The notes under the pieces were generated by a model, which was not told the origin of the DNA, made no database searches, and worked only from the letters and a program-made list of their open reading frames with translations. From positions 2,241 through 34,918 of the forward strand of contig HF992491.1 in assembly GCA_000433455.1 (NCBI GenBank): 32,678 nt of DNA, read 5' to 3'. Numbering within the stretch: position 1 is the stretch's first letter; the number at the start of each line of letters is the position of its first letter. The position numbers and the translations under genes are program-made. The stretch is from Mycoplasma sp. CAG:877. GTDB lineage: Bacteria > Bacillota_I > Bacilli_A > RF39 > UBA660. This document shows, in pieces, positions 15,772-23,484 of the stretch.

Positions 15772-15899
15772 CAACATAAACCAATATAATGATTATTAAA
15801 CTTGTCAAATTGTCATTGACTATTAGGGAAAGAAACTACAAAAGATATCTTAATTATCTTATACTTTTAGTAAGAACAATATATAAGGAGAGTAAAAAT

Positions 15900-16982
15900 A
15901 TGTTAAAAAAAATAAAAGAAAATAAAAAAGTAATAATAGTTTTAGTAGTATTAGTTGTTGGAATATTACTATTTGTCTTTTTAAACAATAACAAACTAGA
16001 TCCAAAAGTAAAAATAAAATATACAGAGGCAAGTAAAATAACTTTAGAAGAATATAAAAATGATGTTTTCAGCATGAAAAAACCAAAGGATTGGATAGTT
16101 GAATCAGCTGGAACAGGAATGTATTATGCGATTAGAGTATACGATCCAACAGAAACTGCTAATCAGGTATTTTTAATGTTAAAGATTCAACCATTACTAA
16201 AGAGTACTGCCGCAAAAAGTTTTTGGCAAGAATATTCTAGATTAAGTGGAAATAGTCCTCAATATCAAGTTTTTGCCAATGCAGTAGTTCTAGAGCAACA
16301 AACTACTGAATGTTTTTATACTTCATTTAATAATATTGCTGATTATATAACTTCTGTTGAACCAACTTTATCAAATATGAAATTTCCAACTTTTTCTAAC
16401 TTTAAAAAGGTTGAAGAATTTGCATCTGTTGCTTCAATGAAAAACTATGCTTTAGATAGTAAAGTTTTAAGAGGAACATTTACATCTGAAAAAGGTAAAG
16501 AAGGAGAAGGCCTTTTTCTAGCATCTATTGTAAATTTTGGTAATCAATATCAAAATGGTGTAGATTTTCTATACTATATGGCCTATGACATTATGTCTAT
16601 AACTGCAGTAAATAATGAGTTCATTAATTATAAAGATATTCTTTTAGAATCAATAAATTCAATAGAATTTTCTGATAGTTATGTAAAACAAACAATAGAT
16701 GATGGTAATGCTCAAACTAAACAAGCACTTGCCTTAAATGCTAGTGTACAAAAGTCATTTGATTCATACATGAGTGCTTGGGAAAATAGAAATAAGAGTT
16801 ATGACATAATGAGTCAAAAACAAAGTGATGCAACTCTAGGCTACGAAAGAGTATATGATACTGAGACAAATGAAGTGTACAAAGCCTACAATGGTTTTAC
16901 TGATGACTATAAAGGAGAAAGATACAAGTCCATATCTGATGAAATGTATACCGAAAAAGTATATGGGTACATAGAAAAATAG
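15900..16982 (+). CDS. Membrane-anchored extracellular protein of unknown function
   Basis: A 360-residue protein with one N-terminal membrane helix (KVIIVLVVLVVGILLFVFL, about residues 10-30) and an external domain. The segment FSMKKPKDWIVESAG followed by YYAIRVYDP looks like the beginning of a PsbP/'x-P-x-x-W' type extracellular domain seen in Gram-positive surface proteins. The end (SDATLGYERVYDTETNEVYK) is a separate, tyrosine-rich motif. No lipobox Cys is present, so it is a signal-anchor protein. ATG 15900 is chosen over the in-frame ATG 15789, because AAGGAG lies nine bases upstream and the membrane helix then starts at the usual place. It is followed after seven bases by another anchored protein, so the two probably work together. 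Confidence 0.6.
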   Translation: MLKKIKENKKVIIVLVVLVVGILLFVFLNNNKLDPKVKIKYTEASKITLEEYKNDVFSMKKPKDWIVESAGTGMYYAIRVYDPTETANQVFLMLKIQPLLKSTAAKSFWQEYSRLSGNSPQYQVFANAVVLEQQTTECFYTSFNNIADYITSVEPTLSNMKFPTFSNFKKVEEFASVASMKNYALDSKVLRGTFTSEKGKEGEGLFLASIVNFGNQYQNGVDFLYYMAYDIMSITAVNNEFINYKDILLESINSIEFSDSYVKQTIDDGNAQTKQALALNASVQKSFDSYMSAWENRNKSYDIMSQKQSDATLGYERVYDTETNEVYKAYNGFTDDYKGERYKSISDEMYTEKVYGYIEK

Positions 16983-16989
16983 GTGAACC

Positions 16990-17958
16990 ATGAAAAATAA
17001 GAAACAACCAATTACAAAAGATAAGAAAACAATAGCATCACTTGTCGTTATAATTTTACTACTTGCCGTAGCAATCATAGCACTGTTACCAAAACATGAT
17101 ACCAAACCGGCAAAAAACAACGATAAGAAACCAAAAACACTTGTAGATGCCGTATTAGAAAAAAATAATCAGACAAAAGAAACAACTACTTACAAAAAAT
17201 TTATTTCAGGAGAAGTTCTAAATGAAAATACCAACTTTTTAGAGTATGCTTTTATAACTAATAATACTGCTTACATATTTAATCCAGAAAAATTAAAAAT
17301 AGAAGAGTTAAGTTATAAAAAAGTTTATGATATTCCAACAGATATAAAGATAATGAATATAGTACCAAGTCTAGGTGCAGATATAAACTTTGTTGATTAT
17401 ACAGATACCTTATATTCTATATATGACAGTAACATTGATAATGACCAAGTAGATGATTACTCTATGTTTAAAAATGCTATATATGAATTAAGAGTACTAG
17501 CCGAAAAAAACTATTCACAAAAATACTTAGATAAAAAAATAGATTATGACTTTACTGCCAATAATTTATATGTAAAGAACAACATTCTATATAATGTAAT
17601 TCCAGAATATTATCATTTTCAAAATAAAGTAACAGTACCAACCTCATATGAAAAAATTTCTGGAAATTATGAAGGCGAAAAAATAATACGTATCTATAAT
17701 GAACGAATCTTAAAAACAGACAAGGCTTTCTATGAAATTATAGATTACTATGATACTGATGGTAAGAAAACAACGACTATGAAAATGGATTTATTATCAA
17801 AGTATTATGACGAGGTTTTAACTTTTACCTATGAATACGTAATTTTAAAAGACTATACCTTAATACCTATAAATGATTGCCTAAATAGACCTCAAAAATA
17901 TCAAACAAACTATTATAGAGGTACTTTAAATGAAAAACCAGCAACTTTTATAGAATAA
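16990..17958 (+). CDS. Membrane-anchored extracellular protein of unknown function
   Basis: A 322-residue protein with a basic N-terminus, a single membrane helix (IASLVVIILLLAVAIIALL, about 15-34), a Lys/Asn/Pro linker and a 270-residue external domain rich in Tyr, Asn and Lys. No family is recognised, there is no Cys, and there is no LPxTG motif. AGGTGA lies just before ATG 16990, seven bases after the preceding anchored protein, so the two form an operon that ends at the terminator at 17964. The shared topology suggests partners in the cell envelope. A link with the divergent HTH regulator is possible but unproven. Confidence 0.55.
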   Translation: MKNKKQPITKDKKTIASLVVIILLLAVAIIALLPKHDTKPAKNNDKKPKTLVDAVLEKNNQTKETTTYKKFISGEVLNENTNFLEYAFITNNTAYIFNPEKLKIEELSYKKVYDIPTDIKIMNIVPSLGADINFVDYTDTLYSIYDSNIDNDQVDDYSMFKNAIYELRVLAEKNYSQKYLDKKIDYDFTANNLYVKNNILYNVIPEYYHFQNKVTVPTSYEKISGNYEGEKIIRIYNERILKTDKAFYEIIDYYDTDGKKTTTMKMDLLSKYYDEVLTFTYEYVILKDYTLIPINDCLNRPQKYQTNYYRGTLNEKPATFIE

Positions 17959-17963
17959 CGAAG

Positions 17964-17984
17964 AAGACATCTCTGTCTTTTTTC
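17964..17984 (+). terminator. Intrinsic terminator after the anchored-protein pair
   Basis: AAGACA (17964-17969) and TGTCTT (17974-17979) form a six-base stem with a TCTC loop, followed by a T-rich tract. Confidence 0.75.
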
Positions 17985-18017
17985 TTTTGCCTAAAACTTT
18001 ATCTTAAACACTCCACA

Positions 18018-18026
18018 TGTTATAAT
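18018..18026 (+). promoter_or_regulatory. Extended -10 promoter for DUF1653 and WYL genes
   Basis: TGTTATAAT is a perfect extended -10, 18 bases before ATG 18045 and after a terminator. The transcript leader would be about ten bases and include GAGGTG. Confidence 0.55.
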
Positions 18027-18044
18027 AAACAAAGAGGTGTTACA

Positions 18045-18290
18045 ATGAATAAATTAAAGATTAATGGTATCTATAAACATTTTAAAGGAAACTATTACTT
18101 AGTAGTAGACACAGCCAAATACTCTGAAACAGGAGAAGAATGTGTCATCTATAGAGCGCTATATGGTTCTAATGAATTATGGATAAGACCTAAAGATATG
18201 TTTTTAAGTGAAGTAGATCATAAAAAATATCCGGATATTAAACAAAAATATCGTTTTGAATTACAAGAAATAGAAAGTATTGCTAAGTAA
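18045..18290 (+). CDS. DUF1653 family protein
   Basis: An 81-residue protein matching DUF1653 throughout: GIYKHFKGNYYLVVDTAKYS, then ETGEECVIYRALYGSNELW and the IRPKDMFLSEVD block, the family hallmark. It is small and soluble and normally occurs as one domain; its function is not known to me. GAGGTG precedes ATG 18045. The WYL regulator starts six bases after its stop codon, so they share a transcript. Confidence 0.88.
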   Translation: MNKLKINGIYKHFKGNYYLVVDTAKYSETGEECVIYRALYGSNELWIRPKDMFLSEVDHKKYPDIKQKYRFELQEIESIAK

Positions 18291-18296
18291 TAAACT

Positions 18297-18899
18297 ATGT
18301 CAAAAGTATCAAACGTTATAACTTTATTAGAATTATTAGAATCAGGACGTAAATACAGTATAAAAGAACTAGCAAGCATCTTAGAAGTGTCAGAACGTAT
18401 GATAAGAGTCTACAAAGAAGACCTAGAAAAAGCTGGTATTTATATTGATTCAATACTAGGACCATATGGCGGTTATGTTCTAACTAGGCCAGTTAAAGTT
18501 CCTATCAGAAGATTTACTGAAAATGACTACAAAGTATTAGATCAATACATAAAAAAAGAACAAGACGAAGAAAGAAAAGAAACACTTATAACTCTTCAAA
18601 ATAAAATTAAAGGTGTCTATATTGGCAGTAAACAAGATACCACAAAATTCAAATTAGAAGATGAACTACAAAAGAAATTTAATTTATTAACACGTGCTAT
18701 TAGAGAAAAAAGAAAAGTAAAAATACGATATTACTCATACAACAAAGGTGAAAATGAAAGAGTAATCGATCCAGCAGAAATGTTTTTATTTCAAGACGGC
18801 TGGTATTGTGCTGCTTTCTGTGAAAAGAAAAATGACATTAGACATTTTGAACTAAAAAGAATTTTAGAATATGAATTATTAGATGAAAAATATGAGTAG
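18297..18899 (+). CDS. Short HTH-WYL transcriptional regulator
   Basis: A 200-residue protein. Residues 1-60 form a winged HTH of the YafY/DeoR type (YSIKELASILEVSERMIRVY). Residues about 115-195 form a WYL domain: KRKVKIRYYSYNKG, VIDPAEMFLFQDGWYCAAFC, and RHFELKRI. WYL domains sense ligands, often nucleic acid or nucleotides, in regulators of metabolism and phage defence. The W-Y-L tripeptide reads W-Y-C here. The C-terminal extension (WCX, about 100 residues) usual in this family is missing; the gene ends soon after R-x-F-x-L-x-R-I. No strong ribosome binding site precedes ATG 18297, so translation is probably coupled to the DUF1653 gene six bases upstream. Confidence 0.8.
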   Translation: MSKVSNVITLLELLESGRKYSIKELASILEVSERMIRVYKEDLEKAGIYIDSILGPYGGYVLTRPVKVPIRRFTENDYKVLDQYIKKEQDEERKETLITLQNKIKGVYIGSKQDTTKFKLEDELQKKFNLLTRAIREKRKVKIRYYSYNKGENERVIDPAEMFLFQDGWYCAAFCEKKNDIRHFELKRILEYELLDEKYE

Positions 18900-18936
18900 A
18901 AAAATTGAAAAGAAAGAATAAGTAGACGAAATACTT

Positions 18937-18968
18937 CCTCCTCTTAAGTTATATTGAACTTGAGGAGG
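18937..18968 (+). promoter_or_regulatory. Hairpin that sequesters the ribosome binding site of the SIS gene
   Basis: CCTCCTC (18937-18943) pairs with GAGGAGG (18962-18968), and AAGTT (18946-18950) with AACTT (18957-18961), leaving a two-base TT bulge and a six-base loop. The right arm is the Shine-Dalgarno sequence of ATG 18976. TATTTTT follows, so the element could also terminate the WYL transcript. No separate promoter was found between the two genes. Confidence 0.65.
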
Positions 18969-18975
18969 TATTTTT

Positions 18976-19899
18976 ATGGAAAAAAACATGAAAATTAATT
19001 TTGCATATTTAAAAAGGAGGGTAGAAGATGCTTTTGATAAAACTGATTTGGAATATATTAGAAAAAGTTTACTAGAACTAAAAGAACCAACAATTGTCTC
19101 TGGGGTGGGAGGATCAAGTGTCGTAAGTAGTTTTGGTGCTAAAGTTCTAAATAGAAAAAATAACATCATCACAATTGATAGTGAACCAAGAGATTTTATC
19201 TACCAAAACTTATCTGGCTTTAAAAATGTTATTTCTTGTAGTTATAGTGGAAAAAATTATGGAGTTGACTTATCATTTGCCAATGACTTAAAAAAGTATC
19301 TATTATCAAATAACTCTTTTGATAATCCTGATGTAACATATTTGGAGTACAAGACAACAATTGATAAAGAAAGGAGTTTTATCTCTCTAGGTGCAACTCT
19401 AATTCCTATAAGTATTTTATTAGACTATTACTTAGATGGGAATACAGCTAGAATCCTAGAACTAATCGAGCCAACAACTTTTACATTTGATACTAAACCA
19501 AACATCTATGAAATATTTTCTGGGTATGATACAAAAACATCATCCAAGTATCTAGAATCAACTATGATAGAGTCAGGAATAGGTATACCAGTTATTCATG
19601 ATAAGTATTCTTATTGTCATGGACGTTCAACAACTTCAATAGTTCATTCTAATAACGCCATCTATTTTGCTAGAGGAACAGACTTTGATAAAATGATGCT
19701 AGAAGAATTAAAATCATATTATAATGAAATAATAGTAATATCATCACCATTCAAGGACCAAGTAGAAGCTGATTTTCATATGTTAGTTCAATCTATGTAC
19801 TTAACTAAGTATTTGGCAGAACAAAGACAAAAAGACTTATCAAAAGTAGAGCACTCGCCAATAACCAAAAAACTCTACACTTATAAAGGTTCAATATAA
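18976..19899 (+). CDS. SIS-domain (phosphosugar-binding) protein
   Basis: A 307-residue soluble protein. The segment EPTIVSGVGGSSVVSSFGAK resembles the glycine-rich first half of a sugar isomerase (SIS) domain. NVISCSYSGKNYGV matches the usual 'iaiSySGxt' phosphosugar loop. A second half with YCHGRSTTSIVH and IIVISSPFKDQVEADF follows. SIS proteins bind phosphosugars as isomerases, aminotransferase partners or regulators; no extra catalytic domain is attached. The match is recognisable but divergent, so the exact substrate is open. The gene sits alone behind a hairpin that buries its GAGGAGG ribosome binding site, which suggests regulated translation. Confidence 0.65.
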   Translation: MEKNMKINFAYLKRRVEDAFDKTDLEYIRKSLLELKEPTIVSGVGGSSVVSSFGAKVLNRKNNIITIDSEPRDFIYQNLSGFKNVISCSYSGKNYGVDLSFANDLKKYLLSNNSFDNPDVTYLEYKTTIDKERSFISLGATLIPISILLDYYLDGNTARILELIEPTTFTFDTKPNIYEIFSGYDTKTSSKYLESTMIESGIGIPVIHDKYSYCHGRSTTSIVHSNNAIYFARGTDFDKMMLEELKSYYNEIIVISSPFKDQVEADFHMLVQSMYLTKYLAEQRQKDLSKVEHSPITKKLYTYKGSI

Positions 19900-19955
19900 A
19901 AATTGAAACTTTATTTATAGTACTATAAATGATATACTAAAACCAGGTGAGGGTT

Positions 19956-20735
19956 ATGGAAGAGTATTTGAAAAGACAAATAATGGATACAAGTAGACAT
20001 CAAATTATATATAGCTATAATACAAAAGAAAGACATCAGTTCTTACAAGAACTAGAAGAATTATATTCAGTTAAAGTTAATTGTGATACTCCTATCGCTA
20101 TATATATGGAAGATTTTATGCTCCCTGAAGTAGCAAAAACAAATAGTTATGAAACCTTAAGTGCAGCTGGAGAATTTCTAGAGTTTACTATTATTGAAAA
20201 TATAATTACTAAAATACTTACATCGCCTATAACACTAGATGAGAAAAGGCAAACAGATTTTACAAACAGAATAATTAGGCTTTTTGGAAATAGAAAGCAT
20301 GAACGAATTAATGATATTAAAATGTTAAAAGAATTAAGAACTGCACTTTTAGAATCAAAAAGTTTCTATAGAGAGTGTTATCTTCAAGAAGACAGAGAAA
20401 AATTATCTACTGATAAATTACCAATACCATTCATAACTACTGAATTAGTAGTACCAAAATTAAAATCTCTTTTGGAAATGGATTCCAACTTTGGACTTAT
20501 TTTTGATACTGATAGTTCTATATCAATTGTATCTGCTATAACTATTAATAATTATATAGGTAAAAGATGCAATACAGATCTTTCTATAAAACTAGCCTGT
20601 GATGCTACATCGTGGCCTACATATATCAGTTTAAATGGTCCAATAGATGCTATTCACGACTATGGAACCGTCGAGTTAGATGATTGTATCAAACAATATA
20701 CCAAGAAAATGAAAGAAATAAAGGAGAGTGAATAA
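19956..20735 (+). CDS. Hypothetical protein
   Basis: About 259 residues, soluble, with no membrane segment, signal peptide or motif I recognise. It opens with a stretch such as YNTKERHQFLQELEELYSVK that could be a helix-strand pair, and a long helical middle (residues 75-150) follows. Near the end are FGLIFDTDSSISIVSAITIN and CDATSWPTYISLNGPID. No Walker A motif is present, although the layout loosely recalls ATPases that have lost it. ATG 19956 is preferred to GTG 19947, because AGGTGAGG (19945-19952) covers the GTG. The Nudix gene starts two bases after the stop codon, so they are co-transcribed and may share a nucleotide-related role. Confidence 0.6.
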   Translation: MEEYLKRQIMDTSRHQIIYSYNTKERHQFLQELEELYSVKVNCDTPIAIYMEDFMLPEVAKTNSYETLSAAGEFLEFTIIENIITKILTSPITLDEKRQTDFTNRIIRLFGNRKHERINDIKMLKELRTALLESKSFYRECYLQEDREKLSTDKLPIPFITTELVVPKLKSLLEMDSNFGLIFDTDSSISIVSAITINNYIGKRCNTDLSIKLACDATSWPTYISLNGPIDAIHDYGTVELDDCIKQYTKKMKEIKESE

Positions 20736-20737
20736 TT

Positions 20738-21142
20738 ATGAAAGTAGTTGGAACAATGTTTTTCCAAGATGAAAAACTATTAATTGACAAGCCAAGAAAA
20801 AGACCAACTTATCAAATGATTGGTGGTCGAGTAGAGGAAAATGAAACTCCATTAGAAGCCGCTATTAGAGAATGTCATGAAGAACTAGGACCAAATGTTA
20901 TCTTCAATGAAGATGCTCTTGAACTAGTAATGGAATTTGACGAGATAGCAACGAGTGATGGTAAAACTCCGATTCACTTCTATGTTTTCCTATCAAAAGA
21001 AAAATTAAAAGGTAAACCAACAACCAGTGAAGAGATAGAAAACTTCCTATGGTATGATTCAACTCATGGCACAGACATTTTATCTAACACCTTAAAAAAT
21101 GAAGTAGTACCTTACTGTCTAAATAAAAAGTTAATAAAATAG
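20738..21142 (+). CDS. Nudix hydrolase
   Basis: A 134-residue Nudix protein. The catalytic box GGRVEENETPLEAAIRECHE plus ELG fits G-x5-E-x7-R-E-U-x-E-E-x-G-U exactly, so the Mg2+-binding glutamates are all present. Such enzymes hydrolyse nucleoside diphosphates linked to another group (oxidised nucleotides, ADP-ribose, sugar nucleotides). The substrate is not readable. It has one domain of typical length. AAGGAGAG precedes ATG 20738, which lies two bases after the stop of the hypothetical gene. The operon ends at the terminator at 21157. Confidence 0.88.
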   Translation: MKVVGTMFFQDEKLLIDKPRKRPTYQMIGGRVEENETPLEAAIRECHEELGPNVIFNEDALELVMEFDEIATSDGKTPIHFYVFLSKEKLKGKPTTSEEIENFLWYDSTHGTDILSNTLKNEVVPYCLNKKLIK

Positions 21143-21156
21143 ATATGTTAAACGAC

Positions 21157-21185
21157 AAAAATAGGAATAAAACTCCTGTTTTTCT
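21157..21185 (+). terminator. Intrinsic terminator after the Nudix gene
   Basis: AAAAATAGGA (21157-21166) pairs with TCCTGTTTTT (21174-21183), with one T-G wobble and a seven-base loop, followed by TCT. Confidence 0.7.
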
Positions 21186-21501
21186 CATTTAAAGGCCCTA
21201 AAAAACTAAAATATCTTGGGCTTTTACCGTCTGAACAACACTTAGAACTAAAAAACTAAAAAGTCAAAATTACAAATTATTTCTATTATTCATATCTATT
21301 TAAAAGGTCAAAAAAAGAGAGCCAAAAATGGCTCAATCTATTAACAGAGGATCTTCACACTATATAGTGAACCTTCCTCACTAATAATATATGCAATAAT
21401 AATTTTTATTATACAAAAAACTAAAAATATGTTAACATATAGCTAGAATATAAAATGTATAAAAAATGAAAAAACAAACATTATAATAAGAGAGGTACAC
21501 T
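21186..21501 (+). other. Gene-free stretch before prfB with stacked hairpins
   Basis: This 316-base gap has no open frame with a ribosome binding site. It contains GAGCCA/TGGCTC with an AAAA loop (21319-21334). A longer stem follows, GAGGA/TCCTC closed around TTCAC/GTGAA (21347-21379), which includes the palindrome CACTATATAGTG. Neither is followed by a T run. AT-rich sequence with TATAAT-like words follows to 21487. It may be a structured prfB leader or a small RNA; no known riboswitch class was recognised. Confidence 0.35.
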
Positions 21502-22600
21502 ATGGAAATAAAAGAAACAAAAAACATACTAAATAAATACTTAGAAGAAATAGAAAATTATTGGAGGTTACTTTGACATAGATCAAAAAAAGAACGAACT
21601 TCTTGCTCTTCAAAAAGAAACTGAATCTCCCGATTTCTGGACAAATAGAGAGAAAAAAGATTCTGTACTTAGTGAAATTTCTAGTAAAAAAGAAACAATT
21701 ACTAATGTTGAAGAAATAAAAAACAAAGTCAAAGACTCTCTAGAACTTCTAGAATTAATGGAATTGGAACCAGATACAGATATTGAACATCAAATAGAAG
21801 AAACTATTGAAGGTCTTCCTAAAGAAATGGAAGAGTTAAACTTACTTCTCCTTCTTAATGGCCCATATGATAAAAATAACTGTATATTAGACATTCATTC
21901 AGGAGCTGGTGGAACAGAAGCCTGTGATTGGGCCTTAATGCTATATCGAATGTATACTCGCTGGTGTGAAAAGAAAAATTATAAAGTCGAAATACTTGAC
22001 TATCAAGATGGTGATGAAGCTGGTATTAAAAGTGCCTCTTTACTAATAAAAGGCTACAATGCCTATGGCTATTTAAAAAACGAAAAAGGAGTTCATCGTC
22101 TAGTAAGATTATCTCCATTTGATTCTAATAACCGCCGTCACACATCTTTTGCATCAGTAGAAGTAACACCAGAGATAGAGCAAGATAATAGTATTGAAAT
22201 AGATGAAAAAGACTTAAAAATCGATGTATATCGTTCATCTGGCTGTGGTGGACAAGGAGTAAATACAACAGATTCAGCAGTAAGAATTACTCATTTACCT
22301 ACCAAAATAGTAGTTACTTGCCAAAATGAACGTAGTCAAATTCAAAATAAAGAACAAGCTATGAAAGTCTTAAAAAACAAACTATTACTAAAAAAAATAG
22401 AAGAACAAGAACAAGAATTAAATAAAATAAAGGGTAACCAAATGAATATTGAGTTTGGTTCTCAAATAAGAAGTTATGTAATGCATCCATATTCCATGGT
22501 AAAGGATCATCGTACAAACTATGAAACTAGTAATGTTACTAAAGTTTTAGATGGAAATATTGATGAGTTTATAGAAAGTAATTTAAAAAGAGGGTTATAA
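21502..22600 (+). CDS. prfB: Peptide chain release factor 2 (programmed +1 frameshift)
   Basis: RF2 ends translation at TAA and TGA by hydrolysing peptidyl-tRNA. The gene has 24 codons from ATG 21502, an in-frame TGA (21574-21576), and continues from GAC 21575 in the +1 frame to 22600, giving a 365-residue protein, the normal RF2 length. The stop-recognition motif SPF is in RLVRLSPFDSNNRRHT. The catalytic GGQ is at residues 249-251, in the context SSGCGGQGVNTTDSAVRITH, where Cys replaces the usual Ala before GGQ. AGAGAGGT precedes the start. Reading only from an internal ATG would wrongly shorten the protein by the N-terminal helical domain. Confidence 0.95.
21563..21577 (+). promoter_or_regulatory. 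prfB programmed frameshift signal
   Basis: An internal Shine-Dalgarno GGAGG (21563-21567) lies three bases before the slippery codon CTT (21571-21573), which is followed by TGA C (21574-21577). This is the canonical layout: low RF2 activity slows termination at TGA and lets ribosomes shift +1, so RF2 controls its own synthesis. Confidence 0.93.
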
Positions 22601-22601
22601 T

Positions 22602-23483
22602 ATGAAATTTTTATCAAAGAAAAATAGTCTAAAAGTTTTAGAACAAATAGGTGAAAAGTCTAAATACAAAAGATTACTAAAGTTTTTTATTGGTTGTCTT
22701 TTGGTATCTATCTCCTATAACTTATTCCTAGCCCCTAATGACTTAGTAGCTGGTGGTGTAGGTGGTATTGCTATCATCTTAAATGATTTATTTAGTTTTG
22801 ATTATTCTACTGTAATATTAATAGGAAATGTTATTCTTTTAACGATTAGTTTTATATTTCTTGGTAAAGAAAAAACAAGGGGCTCAATCATGGGCTCACT
22901 AGTCTTTCCACTATGTGTAAAATTAACCTCTAATATTAATGCCTATATAAATATTGAAAACTCCGAACTCCTTTTAGCAGCAGTCTTCGGAGGTGTCTTA
23001 TATGGCTTTGGTGCTGGTATGATATTTAAAGCTGGTTTTACTGGAGGCGGAACAGACGTTATAACTCAATTACTTAATAAGTATTTAAGATTAAGTATGG
23101 GAAAAAGTCTCCTATGTACTGATGGAACAGTTGTCCTATTATCATCTTTTGTCTTTGGTACAAATAAATTATTATACTCAATTATTACTTTATACATCAT
23201 AAGTTTTATTTCAGATCGTGTTATATTAGGTGTATCTGATAGTAAAGCATTCTACATTATAACTGATGAAGAAACTGCTATTAAAGAATATATCTTAAAG
23301 TACTTAAATCATGGAGTAACAGTTTTCAATGCTAAAGGTGGTTTTGCTAAAGAAAAACAGACAGTACTAATGTGTGTCTTACCAACTAAAGACTATTATA
23401 AATTAAAAGAAGGAATTGCCGAAATAGATCCAGATGCTTTCTTCGTTGTAACAGATGCCTATGAAGTATTTGGAGGCGAGTAA
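22602..23483 (+). CDS. YitT family membrane protein (first of a tandem pair)
   Basis: A 293-residue member of the YitT/DUF2179 family. Five to six membrane helices occupy about 25-215, with the family motif AGGVGGIAIILNDLFSFDYS after helix 1 and a glycine-rich FTGGGTDVITQLLNKY. The soluble C-terminal DUF2179 domain (about 220-293) begins SDSKAFYIITDEE and ends VVTDAYEVFGGE. Its function is not established; a transporter role is often proposed. It starts two bases after prfB, with AGAGGG as ribosome binding site, so it is probably co-transcribed with it. The next gene is a paralogue. Confidence 0.9.
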   Translation: MKFLSKKNSLKVLEQIGEKSKYKRLLKFFIGCLLVSISYNLFLAPNDLVAGGVGGIAIILNDLFSFDYSTVILIGNVILLTISFIFLGKEKTRGSIMGSLVFPLCVKLTSNINAYINIENSELLLAAVFGGVLYGFGAGMIFKAGFTGGGTDVITQLLNKYLRLSMGKSLLCTDGTVVLLSSFVFGTNKLLYSIITLYIISFISDRVILGVSDSKAFYIITDEETAIKEYILKYLNHGVTVFNAKGGFAKEKQTVLMCVLPTKDYYKLKEGIAEIDPDAFFVVTDAYEVFGGE

Positions 23484-23484
23484 T

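Noticed and set aside
15789..15899. ATG 15789 as start of the anchored protein
   Set aside because: It would put a 37-residue tail before the signal-anchor helix and has no ribosome binding site, whereas AAGGAG is well placed for ATG 15900.
19012..19075. Internal AAAGGAGGG and a short out-of-frame ATG within the SIS gene
   Set aside because: The frame from ATG 19028 closes after about 15 codons, and the purine run encodes Lys-Arg-Arg in the real protein.
21758..22600. A truncated or broken prfB starting at 21758
   Set aside because: The upstream 24 codons, internal Shine-Dalgarno and CTT-TGA-C show a normal programmed frameshift and full-length RF2.
23455..23484. ATG 23455 as start of the second YitT gene
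   Set aside because: It lies inside the end of the first YitT gene; GGAGG fits ATG 23485 and the paralogue alignment starts there.
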